Below, piece by piece: positions 35,601-42,778 of a stretch of DNA of 47,561 nt (position 1 is its first letter; the number at the start of each line of letters is the position of its first letter). The notes under the pieces were generated by a model. It worked only from the letters and a program-made list of their open reading frames with translations. It was not told where the DNA came from and searched no databases. Origin of the DNA: an uncultured Treponema sp. Its GTDB lineage: Bacteria; Spirochaetota; Spirochaetia; Treponematales; Treponemataceae. Where the stretch lies: NCBI GenBank assembly GCA_937877535.1, contig CALFJF010000059.1:1-47561 (forward strand), written 5' to 3'. The position numbers and the translations under genes were made by a program.

Positions 35601-38600
35601 ATGAAAAACATCGTTCGCGCATTTTTTTTGATTTTTTTCGCTCTTCCCGTTTTTTCTTTGGAAGATAAAAAAGACTCGTTTCTGTTGGATTTTGTGAGTC
35701 GCACTTGGACTGCATCGGAGGGGCTTCCTGGAAACGCGATAACGTCGGTTTTGCAAGACGACACGGGGTATCTTTGGATTGGCACATACGAAGGGCTCGT
35801 TCGATTTGACGGCGTTGAGTTTTTGACGATGAACAACAGCATTGACGAACGCTATCCATTTGTGAGCGTGCGAAAGATTTTTCAAGATTCTCGCGGAAAT
35901 GTGTGGGTCGGTTCAAACGACGAAGGAGCCACAAAAATCGCAAAAGACGGGAGCATTTCGTCTTTTAGCACAAAAAACGGACTTCCAAACAATTCCGTTC
36001 GCTCAATTTGCGAAGATTTTGAAGGCAACGTTTGGCTCGGAACGGCGCAAGGAATTGCATTTGTTTCCAAAGACGAAAAACTCACGATTCCCAAAGGACT
36101 CGAATCTTTTGGAGAAGAAAATCCGCTCATTCGAGAACTTTATTGCGACACGGCGGGGCGCATTTGGCTTTGCACGAACAAAGAAAACGCGCTGTACGTT
36201 TACTCAAACAAAAAATTCGGGCGATACGAAGGAATCACAAAAATCAAAAATCCCACGGTAAATTGCGTAAAACAAGACCATCTGGGAAATTTTTGGTTTG
36301 GCATTGAGCCACATCACGCGGTAAAAGTAAGCGGCACGGACGAAATCTTGTACGAGTTGGGCGAGGGCATTCAAAAGGGAACGATTGTAAGCGATATTTT
36401 TGAAGACAAAAACAGAAATATGTGGTTCGCGCTCGATAACGGCGTTACGATTTTGCACGACGGGAAATTTTCCTATCTCAACAAAAAGAATGCCTTGAAC
36501 GACGAAAAAATCGCAGAAATCACGCAAGACCGCGAAGGAAATATTTGGCTTGCAACCGACCGTGGCGGAATTCAAAAAATCAGTTTGAGCAAATTTCGCA
36601 CCACAACGCTTCCAACCACAATAAACTCGATTTGCGAAGACAAAAAACGCGGAGTAACATGGCTCGCAGGCGACGACGGTTTGTATTGCTCCGACGGAAC
36701 GGATTTAATTGAAACGGCAGAAACGTACATTTGCCACAACGTTCGGATTCGGCACGTGGGGCTTACAAAAAACGGCGACCTTTTGGTTTCGACTTACGAA
36801 AAACTCGGTCAATTAAAAATTTCTCCAAACGGAAACGTGCAAAAATGGACGCACGCAGACGGACTGACGGGAAACAAAGTGCGCGTTTCGGAGGAAATCG
36901 AAAACGGCGACCTTTACATTGGAACCACAAACGGTCTAAACGTTATTGATTCAAAAAGCGGCGAAATCTGGACGCTTTCAAAAGATTCAGGGCTTCCAAA
37001 CGATTACATCATGGCGATTTTTCAATCTGCGGACGGGCGCGTGTGGATTGGAACGGACGGTGGCGGAATCGTGATTCTAAAAGACAAAAACATCGAAAAG
37101 ATTTTTACCACAAACGACGGACTTGCAGGCAATGTCATTTTCAAAATAAGCGAAATCAACGGAAAAATCTGGATTTGCACGGGAACGGGAATTTCGATTT
37201 TGGACGAGGAAAACGGAAAGCCCGTTTTCAAAAATCTTTCTTCAAAAAACGGGCTTGGCACGGACGGAATCTTTCAGGCACTTCCCGACTCGCTTGGAAA
37301 TGTGTGGCTGACGAGTAACCGAGGCATTTGCAGCGCAAAACTCGACGAACTCGAATCGTGCGCGGACGGAAAGCAAAAAAGAGTGGCCGCCCGCTATTTT
37401 GGAAAAAGCGACGGGCTGACTTCTTCGGGCGTTACGTCAACGTCGCTTTCTATGCAAGATTCTTTGAATCGCATTTGGTTTACGCTCATCGACGGATTTG
37501 CGATTTACGACCCCACAAAAGTTACGGCTGGAAAATTGCCGCCTCCTGTTCAAATTCAAGAAATCATTGTAGATAACGAAAGCATTGCTTGGCACGGAGA
37601 AGAAATACGATTAGAGCCTAGCGTTCAAAGAGTCAAAATAAAATACACGGGAATCAGTTTTTCGCAATCAGACCAATTGCAATTTAGCACGCGCCTTGCA
37701 GGTTTTGACAAAGATTGGAGCGAGCACACGGCGGAACGGAGCGCAACGTACACAAACCTTTCGCACGGCACGTACACGTTTTCTGTTCGGGCGGACAGCA
37801 GCGAAGGCGCGGCGAGCGGCGAGAGTCTTCCGCTCAAAATCACAAAGCGTCCGTATCTGTGGGAACTCGTTTGGTTTTGGATTTTGCTTGCAATAATCGT
37901 TGTTGGAACGGCGGTCATCATCATCTCGCTTCGGATTCGCGCAATGAGAATCTACGAAATTGAACTTGAAAGCAAAGTCGTTGAAAGAACGCATGAACTT
38001 CAACTCGAAAAAGAGCGAAGCGAAAGCCTTTTATTAAACATTCTTCCGCGCGACATCGCCGAGGAATTGTCAAAAGAGCCAGGAAAATCGATTTCAAAAA
38101 AATATCCAAAGGCAACGGTGCTTTTTACCGACATCGTTGGATTTACAAAAATGAGCGGCGGAATGAGCGCGGACAGCGTTGTTCGTATGCTGAACTCGCT
38201 TTTTTGGAAATTTGACACGCGAGCGCAAGAAGAAGGAATCGAAAAAATCAAAACGATTGGAGATGCGTACATGGCGGCGAGCGGTCTTACGGAACGTTCA
38301 ATGAACGACGGCGCGGAGAAAATCATAAAATACGCCCACGGAATCATCGCAGACCTTGAGGAATTTAATCGCACGTCGGACGTAAAAGTGAAAATTCGCC
38401 TCGGCATTCACACTGGCGCACTTGTGGCAGGCGTAATTGGACGCACAAAGTTCATTTACGACATTTGGGGCGACACCGTGAACACGGCAAGTCGCATGGA
38501 ATCCACAGGAACGCCAATGCGCATTCACGTTTCCGAGCAGACGTTTCAAGAAACTCGAGGAAAGTTCAATTTCAGCGAACCAGTTTTTGTTGAAGCAAAA

Positions 38601-38636
38601 GGCAAAGGCGAACTTAGAACATATTACATCGAGTAA
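35601..38636 (+). CDS. Periplasmic-propeller sensor fused to a class III adenylate cyclase
   Basis: 1011 residues. A signal sequence (residues 1-19) is followed by repeated Reg_prop motifs (GYLWIGTYEGLVRFDG, GNVWVGSNDEGATK, GNIWLATDRGGIQK and more), forming a beta-propeller sensor over about residues 30-650. Next comes a Y_Y_Y domain (YTGISFSQSDQLQFSTRLAG). A membrane helix (LVWFWILLAIIVVGTAVIII) near residue 760 and a short coiled coil lead to the cyclase domain. Both metal aspartates are present, in FTDIVGFT (about 845) and GDAYMAASG (about 882). Lys in EKIKTIGDAY and Asp in YDIWGDTVNTASR fit ATP rather than GTP. It probably senses a periplasmic ligand and makes cAMP. It is divergent from the activase gene and has no neighbour in its transcription unit. 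Confidence 0.92.
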   Translation: MKNIVRAFFLIFFALPVFSLEDKKDSFLLDFVSRTWTASEGLPGNAITSVLQDDTGYLWIGTYEGLVRFDGVEFLTMNNSIDERYPFVSVRKIFQDSRGNVWVGSNDEGATKIAKDGSISSFSTKNGLPNNSVRSICEDFEGNVWLGTAQGIAFVSKDEKLTIPKGLESFGEENPLIRELYCDTAGRIWLCTNKENALYVYSNKKFGRYEGITKIKNPTVNCVKQDHLGNFWFGIEPHHAVKVSGTDEILYELGEGIQKGTIVSDIFEDKNRNMWFALDNGVTILHDGKFSYLNKKNALNDEKIAEITQDREGNIWLATDRGGIQKISLSKFRTTTLPTTINSICEDKKRGVTWLAGDDGLYCSDGTDLIETAETYICHNVRIRHVGLTKNGDLLVSTYEKLGQLKISPNGNVQKWTHADGLTGNKVRVSEEIENGDLYIGTTNGLNVIDSKSGEIWTLSKDSGLPNDYIMAIFQSADGRVWIGTDGGGIVILKDKNIEKIFTTNDGLAGNVIFKISEINGKIWICTGTGISILDEENGKPVFKNLSSKNGLGTDGIFQALPDSLGNVWLTSNRGICSAKLDELESCADGKQKRVAARYFGKSDGLTSSGVTSTSLSMQDSLNRIWFTLIDGFAIYDPTKVTAGKLPPPVQIQEIIVDNESIAWHGEEIRLEPSVQRVKIKYTGISFSQSDQLQFSTRLAGFDKDWSEHTAERSATYTNLSHGTYTFSVRADSSEGAASGESLPLKITKRPYLWELVWFWILLAIIVVGTAVIIISLRIRAMRIYEIELESKVVERTHELQLEKERSESLLLNILPRDIAEELSKEPGKSISKKYPKATVLFTDIVGFTKMSGGMSADSVVRMLNSLFWKFDTRAQEEGIEKIKTIGDAYMAASGLTERSMNDGAEKIIKYAHGIIADLEEFNRTSDVKVKIRLGIHTGALVAGVIGRTKFIYDIWGDTVNTASRMESTGTPMRIHVSEQTFQETRGKFNFSEPVFVEAKGKGELRTYYIE

Positions 38637-38664
38637 AATTCCACGCCACATCGTTTTTCAAAAA

Positions 38665-39309
38665 TCATTTGAGCATATTATGCTCGGTGAACGAAAAATA
38701 TCCGTCGCGAGTGATGATAATGTGGTCTAACAGCGCGATTCCAAGAAGACGCGAAGCGTCGAGCAAAACCTCTGTGGTTTTTATATCGTCGAGGGAAGGA
38801 AGCAAAGAGCCAGAGGGATGATTGTGGCTTACAACGATTGCGCTTGCGCGTTCTTTGACCGCCTCTGCAAAAATGTCGGCGGGGCGCAGAACCGCCATAT
38901 TTCCAGAACCAGAACAAATCACGTGAATCGAAATGATTTCTCTAGCCCCGTTCAAACTCACGGCAAGCAAATGCTCCGTGGGGCGCATTGCGTAATTTTG
39001 GATAAACGGCACAATGTCCTTTGGCTCGTTTATGATTCCCTGTGGATTTCTATTTGCTCTGCGACCGAGTTCTAAAGCGGCGGCAACAGCGAGTGCGCGA
39101 TTTTTTCCCACCCCTTCGATTTTTACGAGTTCGTCCACAAGTTTCTCTCTCTTTGTGGACATAATCGCGGCAAAAATTTCTCGCGCAAGGCTTTGAACAG
39201 GCTTAGATTTTGTGCCGCTCCCCAAAATCAACATAACGAGTTCTTCGTCGCTCGGATACGAAAGCCCGTTTTCCAGCGTCATTTCCCGAATAAAAAGTCT
39301 TTTTTCCAT
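38665..39309 (-). CDS. radC: RadC-family JAB/MPN+ metalloprotein
   Basis: 214 residues. An N-terminal helix-hairpin-helix region (KIEGVGKNRALAVAAALELG) is followed by the JAMM metal motif (SHNHPSGSLLPSLDD) with the usual upstream residues (HLLAVSLNGAREIISIHVI). The name is historical and the molecular function is unsettled; RadC homologues are common beside mobile islands. AAAGGA lies 9 nt before the ATG. It converges on the cyclase gene with 28 nt between the stop codons, and borders the accessory patch at 39.4-40.8 kb. Confidence 0.92.
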   Translation of the reverse strand: MEKRLFIREMTLENGLSYPSDEELVMLILGSGTKSKPVQSLAREIFAAIMSTKREKLVDELVKIEGVGKNRALAVAAALELGRRANRNPQGIINEPKDIVPFIQNYAMRPTEHLLAVSLNGAREIISIHVICSGSGNMAVLRPADIFAEAVKERASAIVVSHNHPSGSLLPSLDDIKTTEVLLDASRLLGIALLDHIIITRDGYFSFTEHNMLK

Positions 39310-39427
39310 GTTTGAATCCTTTTTGTTTTTTCATACAAAAAGTACCATCAAACTATGCGATATTTTCAATTTGTACAAAAAGATTTTTTTAGAAATGAGA
39401 AAAAAGCCAGATTTTTTTTAAGAAGAC

Positions 39428-39459
39428 AAAAAAACCGCCGCCCCAAAGCAAGGAGCGGC
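39428..39459 (-). terminator. Terminator hairpin after the toxin remnant (repeat copy 1)
   Basis: On the minus strand, CCGCTCC (39452-39458) pairs with GGGGCGG (39438-39444) around a 7-nt loop and is followed by seven U. It is one of three near-identical hairpins; the others are at 39884-39919 and 40872-40905. Confidence 0.7.
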
Positions 39460-39482
39460 AATCGTGCCATTCGTGCAGAATT

Positions 39483-39599
39483 TCATTTATCATCATAATG
39501 ATTTTTACACCGATTCAGTTTCTTTAGGGTCTTTGAGTCCTGAGTTTGCCAGCAGACATACTGTTCCCAAGCAGTCTCAAAGAATTGTAATTTGCTCAT
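39483..39599 (-). pseudogene. Truncated YoeB/Txe-like toxin
   Basis: 38 codons from an ATG that overlaps the antitoxin stop (ATGA). The sequence LQFFETAWEQYVCWQTQDSK followed by TLKKLNR matches the N-terminal third of YoeB/Txe mRNA interferases, which are about 85 residues long. After that it continues as non-homologous residues and stops at TGA. The catalytic C-terminal Glu, Arg and His region is absent, and a terminator hairpin follows within 40 nt. It is therefore a remnant, probably from an internal deletion that joined the toxin start to downstream DNA. Confidence 0.7.
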
Positions 39600-39820
39600 G
39601 CCTCAATTCCCAATTCTTCAAACGTTTTTGTTATGAGTGTTGCCTTGCCTGCTTCGTACAGTTTTGCTTGATTTTTCATTTCTTGGAGGTCGCAATCGCT
39701 GAAAAACTCCTCGTTGGATTTTTTTATGCTCACACGAGCCTGTGGATAAAGTCGGATAACACTTTTTAATGCGTTTAGAAGATTATTGTCCGCATTCTGA
39801 ATGGTCATTGTCGCTGTCAT
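39596..39820 (-). CDS. Antitoxin-like protein of a YefM/YoeB-type module
   Basis: 74 residues, small and acidic towards the C-terminus (KATLITKTFEELGIEA). The N-terminus (MTATMTIQNADNNLLNALKS) is followed by a basic VIRLYPQARVSIKK segment. It resembles small antitoxins that precede YoeB/Txe toxins. The ATGA overlap with the toxin remnant is the usual arrangement of such pairs. AGAGG lies 6 nt before the ATG, and an extended TGC-TATAAT -10 element lies upstream. Without a complete toxin it may be free-standing or protect against a related toxin elsewhere. The family assignment is moderately sure. Confidence 0.72.
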   Translation of the reverse strand: MTATMTIQNADNNLLNALKSVIRLYPQARVSIKKSNEEFFSDCDLQEMKNQAKLYEAGKATLITKTFEELGIEA

Positions 39821-39831
39821 TCTATACCTCT

Positions 39832-39860
39832 GCGAAAATTATAGCACAATTTTAGGATTT
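39832..39860 (-). promoter_or_regulatory. Extended -10 promoter of the antitoxin gene
   Basis: On the minus strand, TGC directly precedes a perfect TATAAT, about 17 nt before the start codon's ribosome binding site region. The -35 region is poor, as is usual with an extended -10 element. Confidence 0.5.
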
Positions 39861-39883
39861 CCGCCACAGTTGCTTTGCCACAC

Positions 39884-39919
39884 AAAAAACCGCCACCCCC
39901 CCAAAGCAAGGGGCGGCGG
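39884..39919 (-). terminator. Terminator hairpin after the tail-anchored protein gene (repeat copy 2)
   Basis: On the minus strand, CCGCCGCCCC pairs with GGGGTGGCGG with one mismatch around an A/C-rich loop, followed by six U. The flanks (TTGCCACACAAAAAACCGCC on the left, TGCGTCATT on the right) are shared with the copy at 40872-40905. Confidence 0.7.
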
Positions 39920-39934
39920 TGAGTTTGCGTCATT

Positions 39935-40510
39935 TTAAAATAGTCTAAACAACAATGTTACTGCAACGCTACTGATGACACCCGCCAAAACGCCTAGCCA
40001 AAAATTCGCATTGAAGTGAAAGAACGATTGCTTTTCCGCCCATTTTATTTTCGCGGAATCAAAATATTTTGCCTCAAAATCGTCGATTTGTTTTGAAAGC
40101 GCACACCAATTTTCAAAAGCCGAATCAATGTCTGTTTTCGACTCTTCCAAACGAGCGACCCTTGCTGTGTTCATAATATTTTTTCTGTCATTCAACAAAT
40201 CTGTTAGATAAGTGCCGCTGTCAATAATCCTCAAATCTGCTTTTTTGTTCAGTAAATTATTGCAGTCGTCATTGAAATATTTTAACTTCAATTTGAACGC
40301 ATCTAGCAGACCGCGTTTTAAATGAGAAAATGCCTTTTTGCAACATTCGTCTTCGGTTTCACCGTCAATAAAATACCGCTTTAGGTGGTCGAATGCCGAA
40401 TGTATTTCAAAAAGCAACTCTACGGGCAAGGTGTTGTTACGCGCTTCGATTTCGCTGTAAAGGACTTTTACAGTATCGTTATAAAACCGAAAAACTTCGC
40501 CTATCTCCAT
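39935..40510 (-). CDS. Small helical protein with a C-terminal membrane anchor, unknown function
   Basis: 191 residues, almost entirely alpha-helical and charged, with three Cys in the middle. Residues about 168-190 (NFWLGVLAGVISSVAVTLLF) form a single membrane helix, so the protein is tail-anchored with its bulk in the cytoplasm. No family was recognised. It starts 10 nt after the preceding small gene, with an AGGCGG site, so the two form an operon. The layout (small soluble protein first, membrane-anchored protein second, own promoter and terminator, next to a toxin-antitoxin remnant and radC) is that of a defence or toxin-antitoxin cassette, but this is inference from context. Confidence 0.8.
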   Translation of the reverse strand: MEIGEVFRFYNDTVKVLYSEIEARNNTLPVELLFEIHSAFDHLKRYFIDGETEDECCKKAFSHLKRGLLDAFKLKLKYFNDDCNNLLNKKADLRIIDSGTYLTDLLNDRKNIMNTARVARLEESKTDIDSAFENWCALSKQIDDFEAKYFDSAKIKWAEKQSFFHFNANFWLGVLAGVISSVAVTLLFRLF

Positions 40511-40520
40511 CTGCGACCGC

Positions 40521-40751
40521 CTATTTTAGGAGTTCGTCAATTTCTTGGTCGAGCGTTTTGGAATCAATGATATTTTCGCGAAGAACATTTCCTCTGCCGA
40601 TGTAGGGAAACATTGAAACGAAGGAGAATTTTGTTTTGTTTGTCTTTTCGAGATGCTTACGCAGTTGGTGCGGGGAAAAAGACTTGATTTCTGTTAAATT
40701 TAACCGCGTGGCTTTTTGCGCACTATTTTCGATAATCGTAAAATTAGACAA
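40521..40751 (-). CDS. Small soluble protein of a two-gene cassette, unknown function
   Basis: 76 residues with a TTG start at 40751, chosen because AGGAG lies 7 nt upstream; a GTG at 40757 would be too close to that site. The protein has a short beta-like N-terminus (NFTIIENSAQKATRL), a basic middle (SFSPHQLRKHLEKTNKTKF) and an acidic C-terminal helix (DSKTLDQEIDELLK). That arrangement would suit a DNA-binding antitoxin with an acidic partner-binding tail, although no known fold was recognised. It is co-transcribed with the tail-anchored protein gene downstream. Confidence 0.72.
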   Translation of the reverse strand: MSNFTIIENSAQKATRLNLTEIKSFSPHQLRKHLEKTNKTKFSFVSMFPYIGRGNVLRENIIDSKTLDQEIDELLK

Positions 40752-40776
40752 AATCACACTCCTAAAAAGCAGAGGT

Positions 40777-40805
40777 ATTTTATCACTTTTTAATGTGATT
40801 GTCTA
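40777..40805 (-). promoter_or_regulatory. Promoter with internal operator-like dyad for the two-gene cassette
   Basis: On the minus strand, TAGACA (-35, 40800-40805), a 17-nt spacer and TAAAAT (-10, 40777-40782). The spacer holds ATCAC and GTGAT arms (40795-40799 and 40782-40786), separated by 8 nt. A protein bound there would block polymerase, so autoregulation by the small first protein is possible. Confidence 0.65.
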
Positions 40806-40871
40806 TTTTTTTTTGGTATGTTTTTAGCACCACCAAAATATTTTACCATAAAAAACGGAACTTTGCCACAC

Positions 40872-40905
40872 AAAAAACCGCCGCCCCAAAAGCAAGGAGC
40901 GGCGG
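40872..40905 (-). terminator. Terminator of the left beta-barrel gene (repeat copy 3)
   Basis: On the minus strand, CCGCCGCTCC pairs with GGGGCGGCGG with one mismatch around an 8-nt loop, followed by six U. It is located 34 nt after the stop codon. Confidence 0.8.
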
Positions 40906-40938
40906 TCGTGCGTCATTCTGACGAATGTCGGAATCCGA

Positions 40939-42396
40939 TTACATCTTTACGCGGAAAATCGCTGGGATGCTCCATGATGAGTACACATCATCATCTTTTC
41001 CAGCTGCTCCGCTGTTGTAAGATGCGCGGCTGTAGGTTGCGCCAATCCAGAAAGTCGCGCCACTTGCAATGTAAAGTTGCGCACCTGGAGTGATGCGGAA
41101 GTTGATTCCATAGTCAGCGTCGCTTTCGTTTGAAAGAACATTGATAAGTCCAATGTTGAGCGTTGCGGTAATCATGTCATCTACTTTGTAGCGAGCGGAG
41201 ATGTTGTTCCACATAACTTTGGTGATGTCTTTGCCACTAGTAAGTTTTCCAAGTTTTCCATCGTGTCCAACGATACCACTATTAACAGCAACACCAGCAG
41301 TATTCTCTTTACTTTTTCCAACAACTCCATCGCCTGCGTCAAGCATTGATATTTTGTTGAACGTGGTGATTGAAAGTTCAGGGCTAACCTGATAGCGAGC
41401 GCGGAGGTCAAAGTCCATTGCGCCGTTCCACTTTTCGTTTCCGCCCGTTGCGTAGGTGTATGAACCACCGACCGTAGCATCAAGACCGTCAACCATGAGT
41501 GGCTTCAAATAAAGACCGAACACGTGTTCATTGCTAATTGGCTGCTTCAAAATGAACTCTGCATTGAGCATGTCTTCCATGCTAAACTGAATGCGTCCTG
41601 TGTATCCAGAAGCGTATGTTGTTTTTACACCTGCACTTTCAACTACGTCGTAATCTGCTTTTACAGCAACAGCGGTGAACGTGAGTTTCATGCCGTCGTC
41701 AAGCGCGAGCGGGTATTCAGCGTAAAGCGAAAGCGCGTTTGAACCGCCCGCAAAGTTTGCAATGTCGTCAATAAAGAGCGACGGCGCACCTTTGAACGCG
41801 CTTCCGAGTTTGAATCGCTCAAAGTCCACGCCTTCTGCGTTACCAGCGTCAACGTCTTTCTTTACGCGATACGAACCGTCGGCAAAACCGTCTTTCCAAC
41901 TTCCCGCTCCGATTTTGAGCGGAGTGCCAAACACGTTCGCAAAAATATCGAATTGGTTGAGCGTAAGGAAGTTGCCGAGTTTGTTGTTTGAGCGAGAGGT
42001 TTTTATCTCCGTACCACTTTCTTTTTTGTCATTGATAATAGCAGACGATTCTGTAGAAACTGTACCGTCGCTATATTTGTAAAGTTTTGTTCCAAGAGAA
42101 TCAGAACCAGAACTGTTGCCGTTTGTAACGTTCACGCTAAACGTAAGTCCCGCCGTTTTGTCAGAGTTTGTAAACGCAAACTTGAGCGTGTCCGTAAAAT
42201 CAGCATACCCTTCCAAATTCATCCAACTGCGCGCATTACTTTCGCTCTCTGCATTACTGCCCTCTTGTCCTGTGTGTGTAAGGTCGTTGTAAAAGAACGT
42301 TGGGCGAAGCCGTCCGTTCATCGTAATTTTTGCGTCTGCAAACGCAGAACCTACAACCATTGCGCCGACAACTACCGCACTTACGATTTTTTTCAT
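40939..42396 (-). CDS. Outer-membrane beta-barrel protein (left arm of the proposed switch)
   Basis: 485 residues. The signal peptide MKKIVSAVVVGAMVVGSAFA is followed by DAKITMNGRLRPTFFYND. The mature part is made of alternating amphipathic strands rich in Gly, Asn, Asp and aromatic residues, and ends SIPAIFRVKM. It is a paralogue of the protein at 43449-44762: the first strand (K-I-x-N-x-R-x-RP) and the last strand (SIP-x3-R-x-K-hydrophobic) are alike, while the rest has diverged. A porin or adhesin role in the outer membrane is likely; substrate is unknown. The first 20 codons and the 5' untranslated region are part of the 102-bp inverted repeat. GGAGG lies 7-8 nt before the ATG. A candidate promoter lies at 42464-42492. 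Confidence 0.85.
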   Translation of the reverse strand: MKKIVSAVVVGAMVVGSAFADAKITMNGRLRPTFFYNDLTHTGQEGSNAESESNARSWMNLEGYADFTDTLKFAFTNSDKTAGLTFSVNVTNGNSSGSDSLGTKLYKYSDGTVSTESSAIINDKKESGTEIKTSRSNNKLGNFLTLNQFDIFANVFGTPLKIGAGSWKDGFADGSYRVKKDVDAGNAEGVDFERFKLGSAFKGAPSLFIDDIANFAGGSNALSLYAEYPLALDDGMKLTFTAVAVKADYDVVESAGVKTTYASGYTGRIQFSMEDMLNAEFILKQPISNEHVFGLYLKPLMVDGLDATVGGSYTYATGGNEKWNGAMDFDLRARYQVSPELSITTFNKISMLDAGDGVVGKSKENTAGVAVNSGIVGHDGKLGKLTSGKDITKVMWNNISARYKVDDMITATLNIGLINVLSNESDADYGINFRITPGAQLYIASGATFWIGATYSRASYNSGAAGKDDDVYSSWSIPAIFRVKM

Positions 42397-42436
42397 AGAA
42401 AAATCCTCCGTTTTTAATGTGGGAAATTAAAACCAA
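42335..42436 (-). repeat. Left 102-bp inverted repeat of the proposed invertible segment
   Basis: Reverse complement of 43409-43510 with a single difference (the second base of a Val/Ala codon). The outer 83 bp on the promoter side are identical. It covers about 40 bp of untranslated leader, the ribosome binding site and codons 1-20, that is, the whole signal peptide. Similarity stops abruptly at the mature protein. Confidence 0.95.
42412..42432. promoter_or_regulatory. 21-bp dyad inside the left repeat, candidate crossover or operator site
   Basis: TTTTAAT, a 7-bp spacer, then ATTAAAA. The arms are perfectly symmetrical. The identical site in the right repeat is at 43413-43433. It lies in the leader just upstream of the ribosome binding site. 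Confidence 0.5.
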
Positions 42437-42463
42437 CGGTTTTCTTTCCACTTTCTTTTTAAG

Positions 42464-42492
42464 GTAACACGCATTTTTTGATAAATCAACAA
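42464..42492 (-). promoter_or_regulatory. Candidate promoter for the left beta-barrel gene, inside the invertible segment
   Basis: On the minus strand, TTGTTG at 42487-42492, a 17-nt spacer and TGTTAC at 42464-42469. The -10 element is weak. It lies 27 bp inside the segment, so inversion would carry it to the other gene. Confidence 0.35.
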
Positions 42493-42578
42493 AAAAATCG
42501 AAAAATCCCGTTGGACTGGTAACTTTTTCAGATAACTTTTGTTTTTCCCGCCCTCGTGAGATTTTGCGTTCTTTCATT

Positions 42579-42601
42579 TTTTGAGAACGAATCTCTCAAA
42601 A
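42579..42601. promoter_or_regulatory. Perfect dyad in the control region
   Basis: TTTTGAGA, 7-bp spacer, TCTCAAAA. It sits midway between the candidate left-gene promoter and a TTGACT element (42608-42613) reading towards the recombinase. The 7-bp spacer equals that of the dyad in the repeats. It could be an operator for both directions. Confidence 0.45.
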
Positions 42602-42607
42602 CAGCGG

Positions 42608-42717
42608 TTGACTTTTACAAAAAAAGCGTATCGTTAATAACACCGTTTTCATTCTCGGAAAAACACAAAAAAACATTTAGCGAAAAGAGATTGCACTATT
42701 CGTAAGTATTGTAATAT
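42608..42717 (+). promoter_or_regulatory. Candidate promoter elements for the recombinase gene
   Basis: Two possibilities are visible: TTGACT (42608-42613) with an AT-rich -10 region at 42629-42639, and TTGCAC (42691-42696) with TAATAT (42712-42717), where the 15-nt spacer is short. Neither is strong enough to decide by eye. Confidence 0.3.
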
Positions 42718-42720
42718 TCA

Positions 42721-42746
42721 ATTCGGCATGCTGATTTATGGCGAAT
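42721..42746. promoter_or_regulatory. Imperfect dyad in the recombinase leader
   Basis: ATTCGGCAT and ATGGCGAAT (8 of 9 positions pair), separated by 8 bp, 20 nt before the GGAGG ribosome binding site. It may be an operator or RNA hairpin limiting recombinase synthesis. Confidence 0.4.
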
Positions 42747-42778
42747 CAAAAAAAAGCAATATATTGGAGGTATGATTT

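Noticed and set aside
39464..39769. Plus-strand 101-codon frame over the antitoxin and toxin remnant
   Set aside because: The opposite strand has a promoter, a ribosome binding site and recognisable antitoxin and YoeB sequence. The plus frame has none of these.
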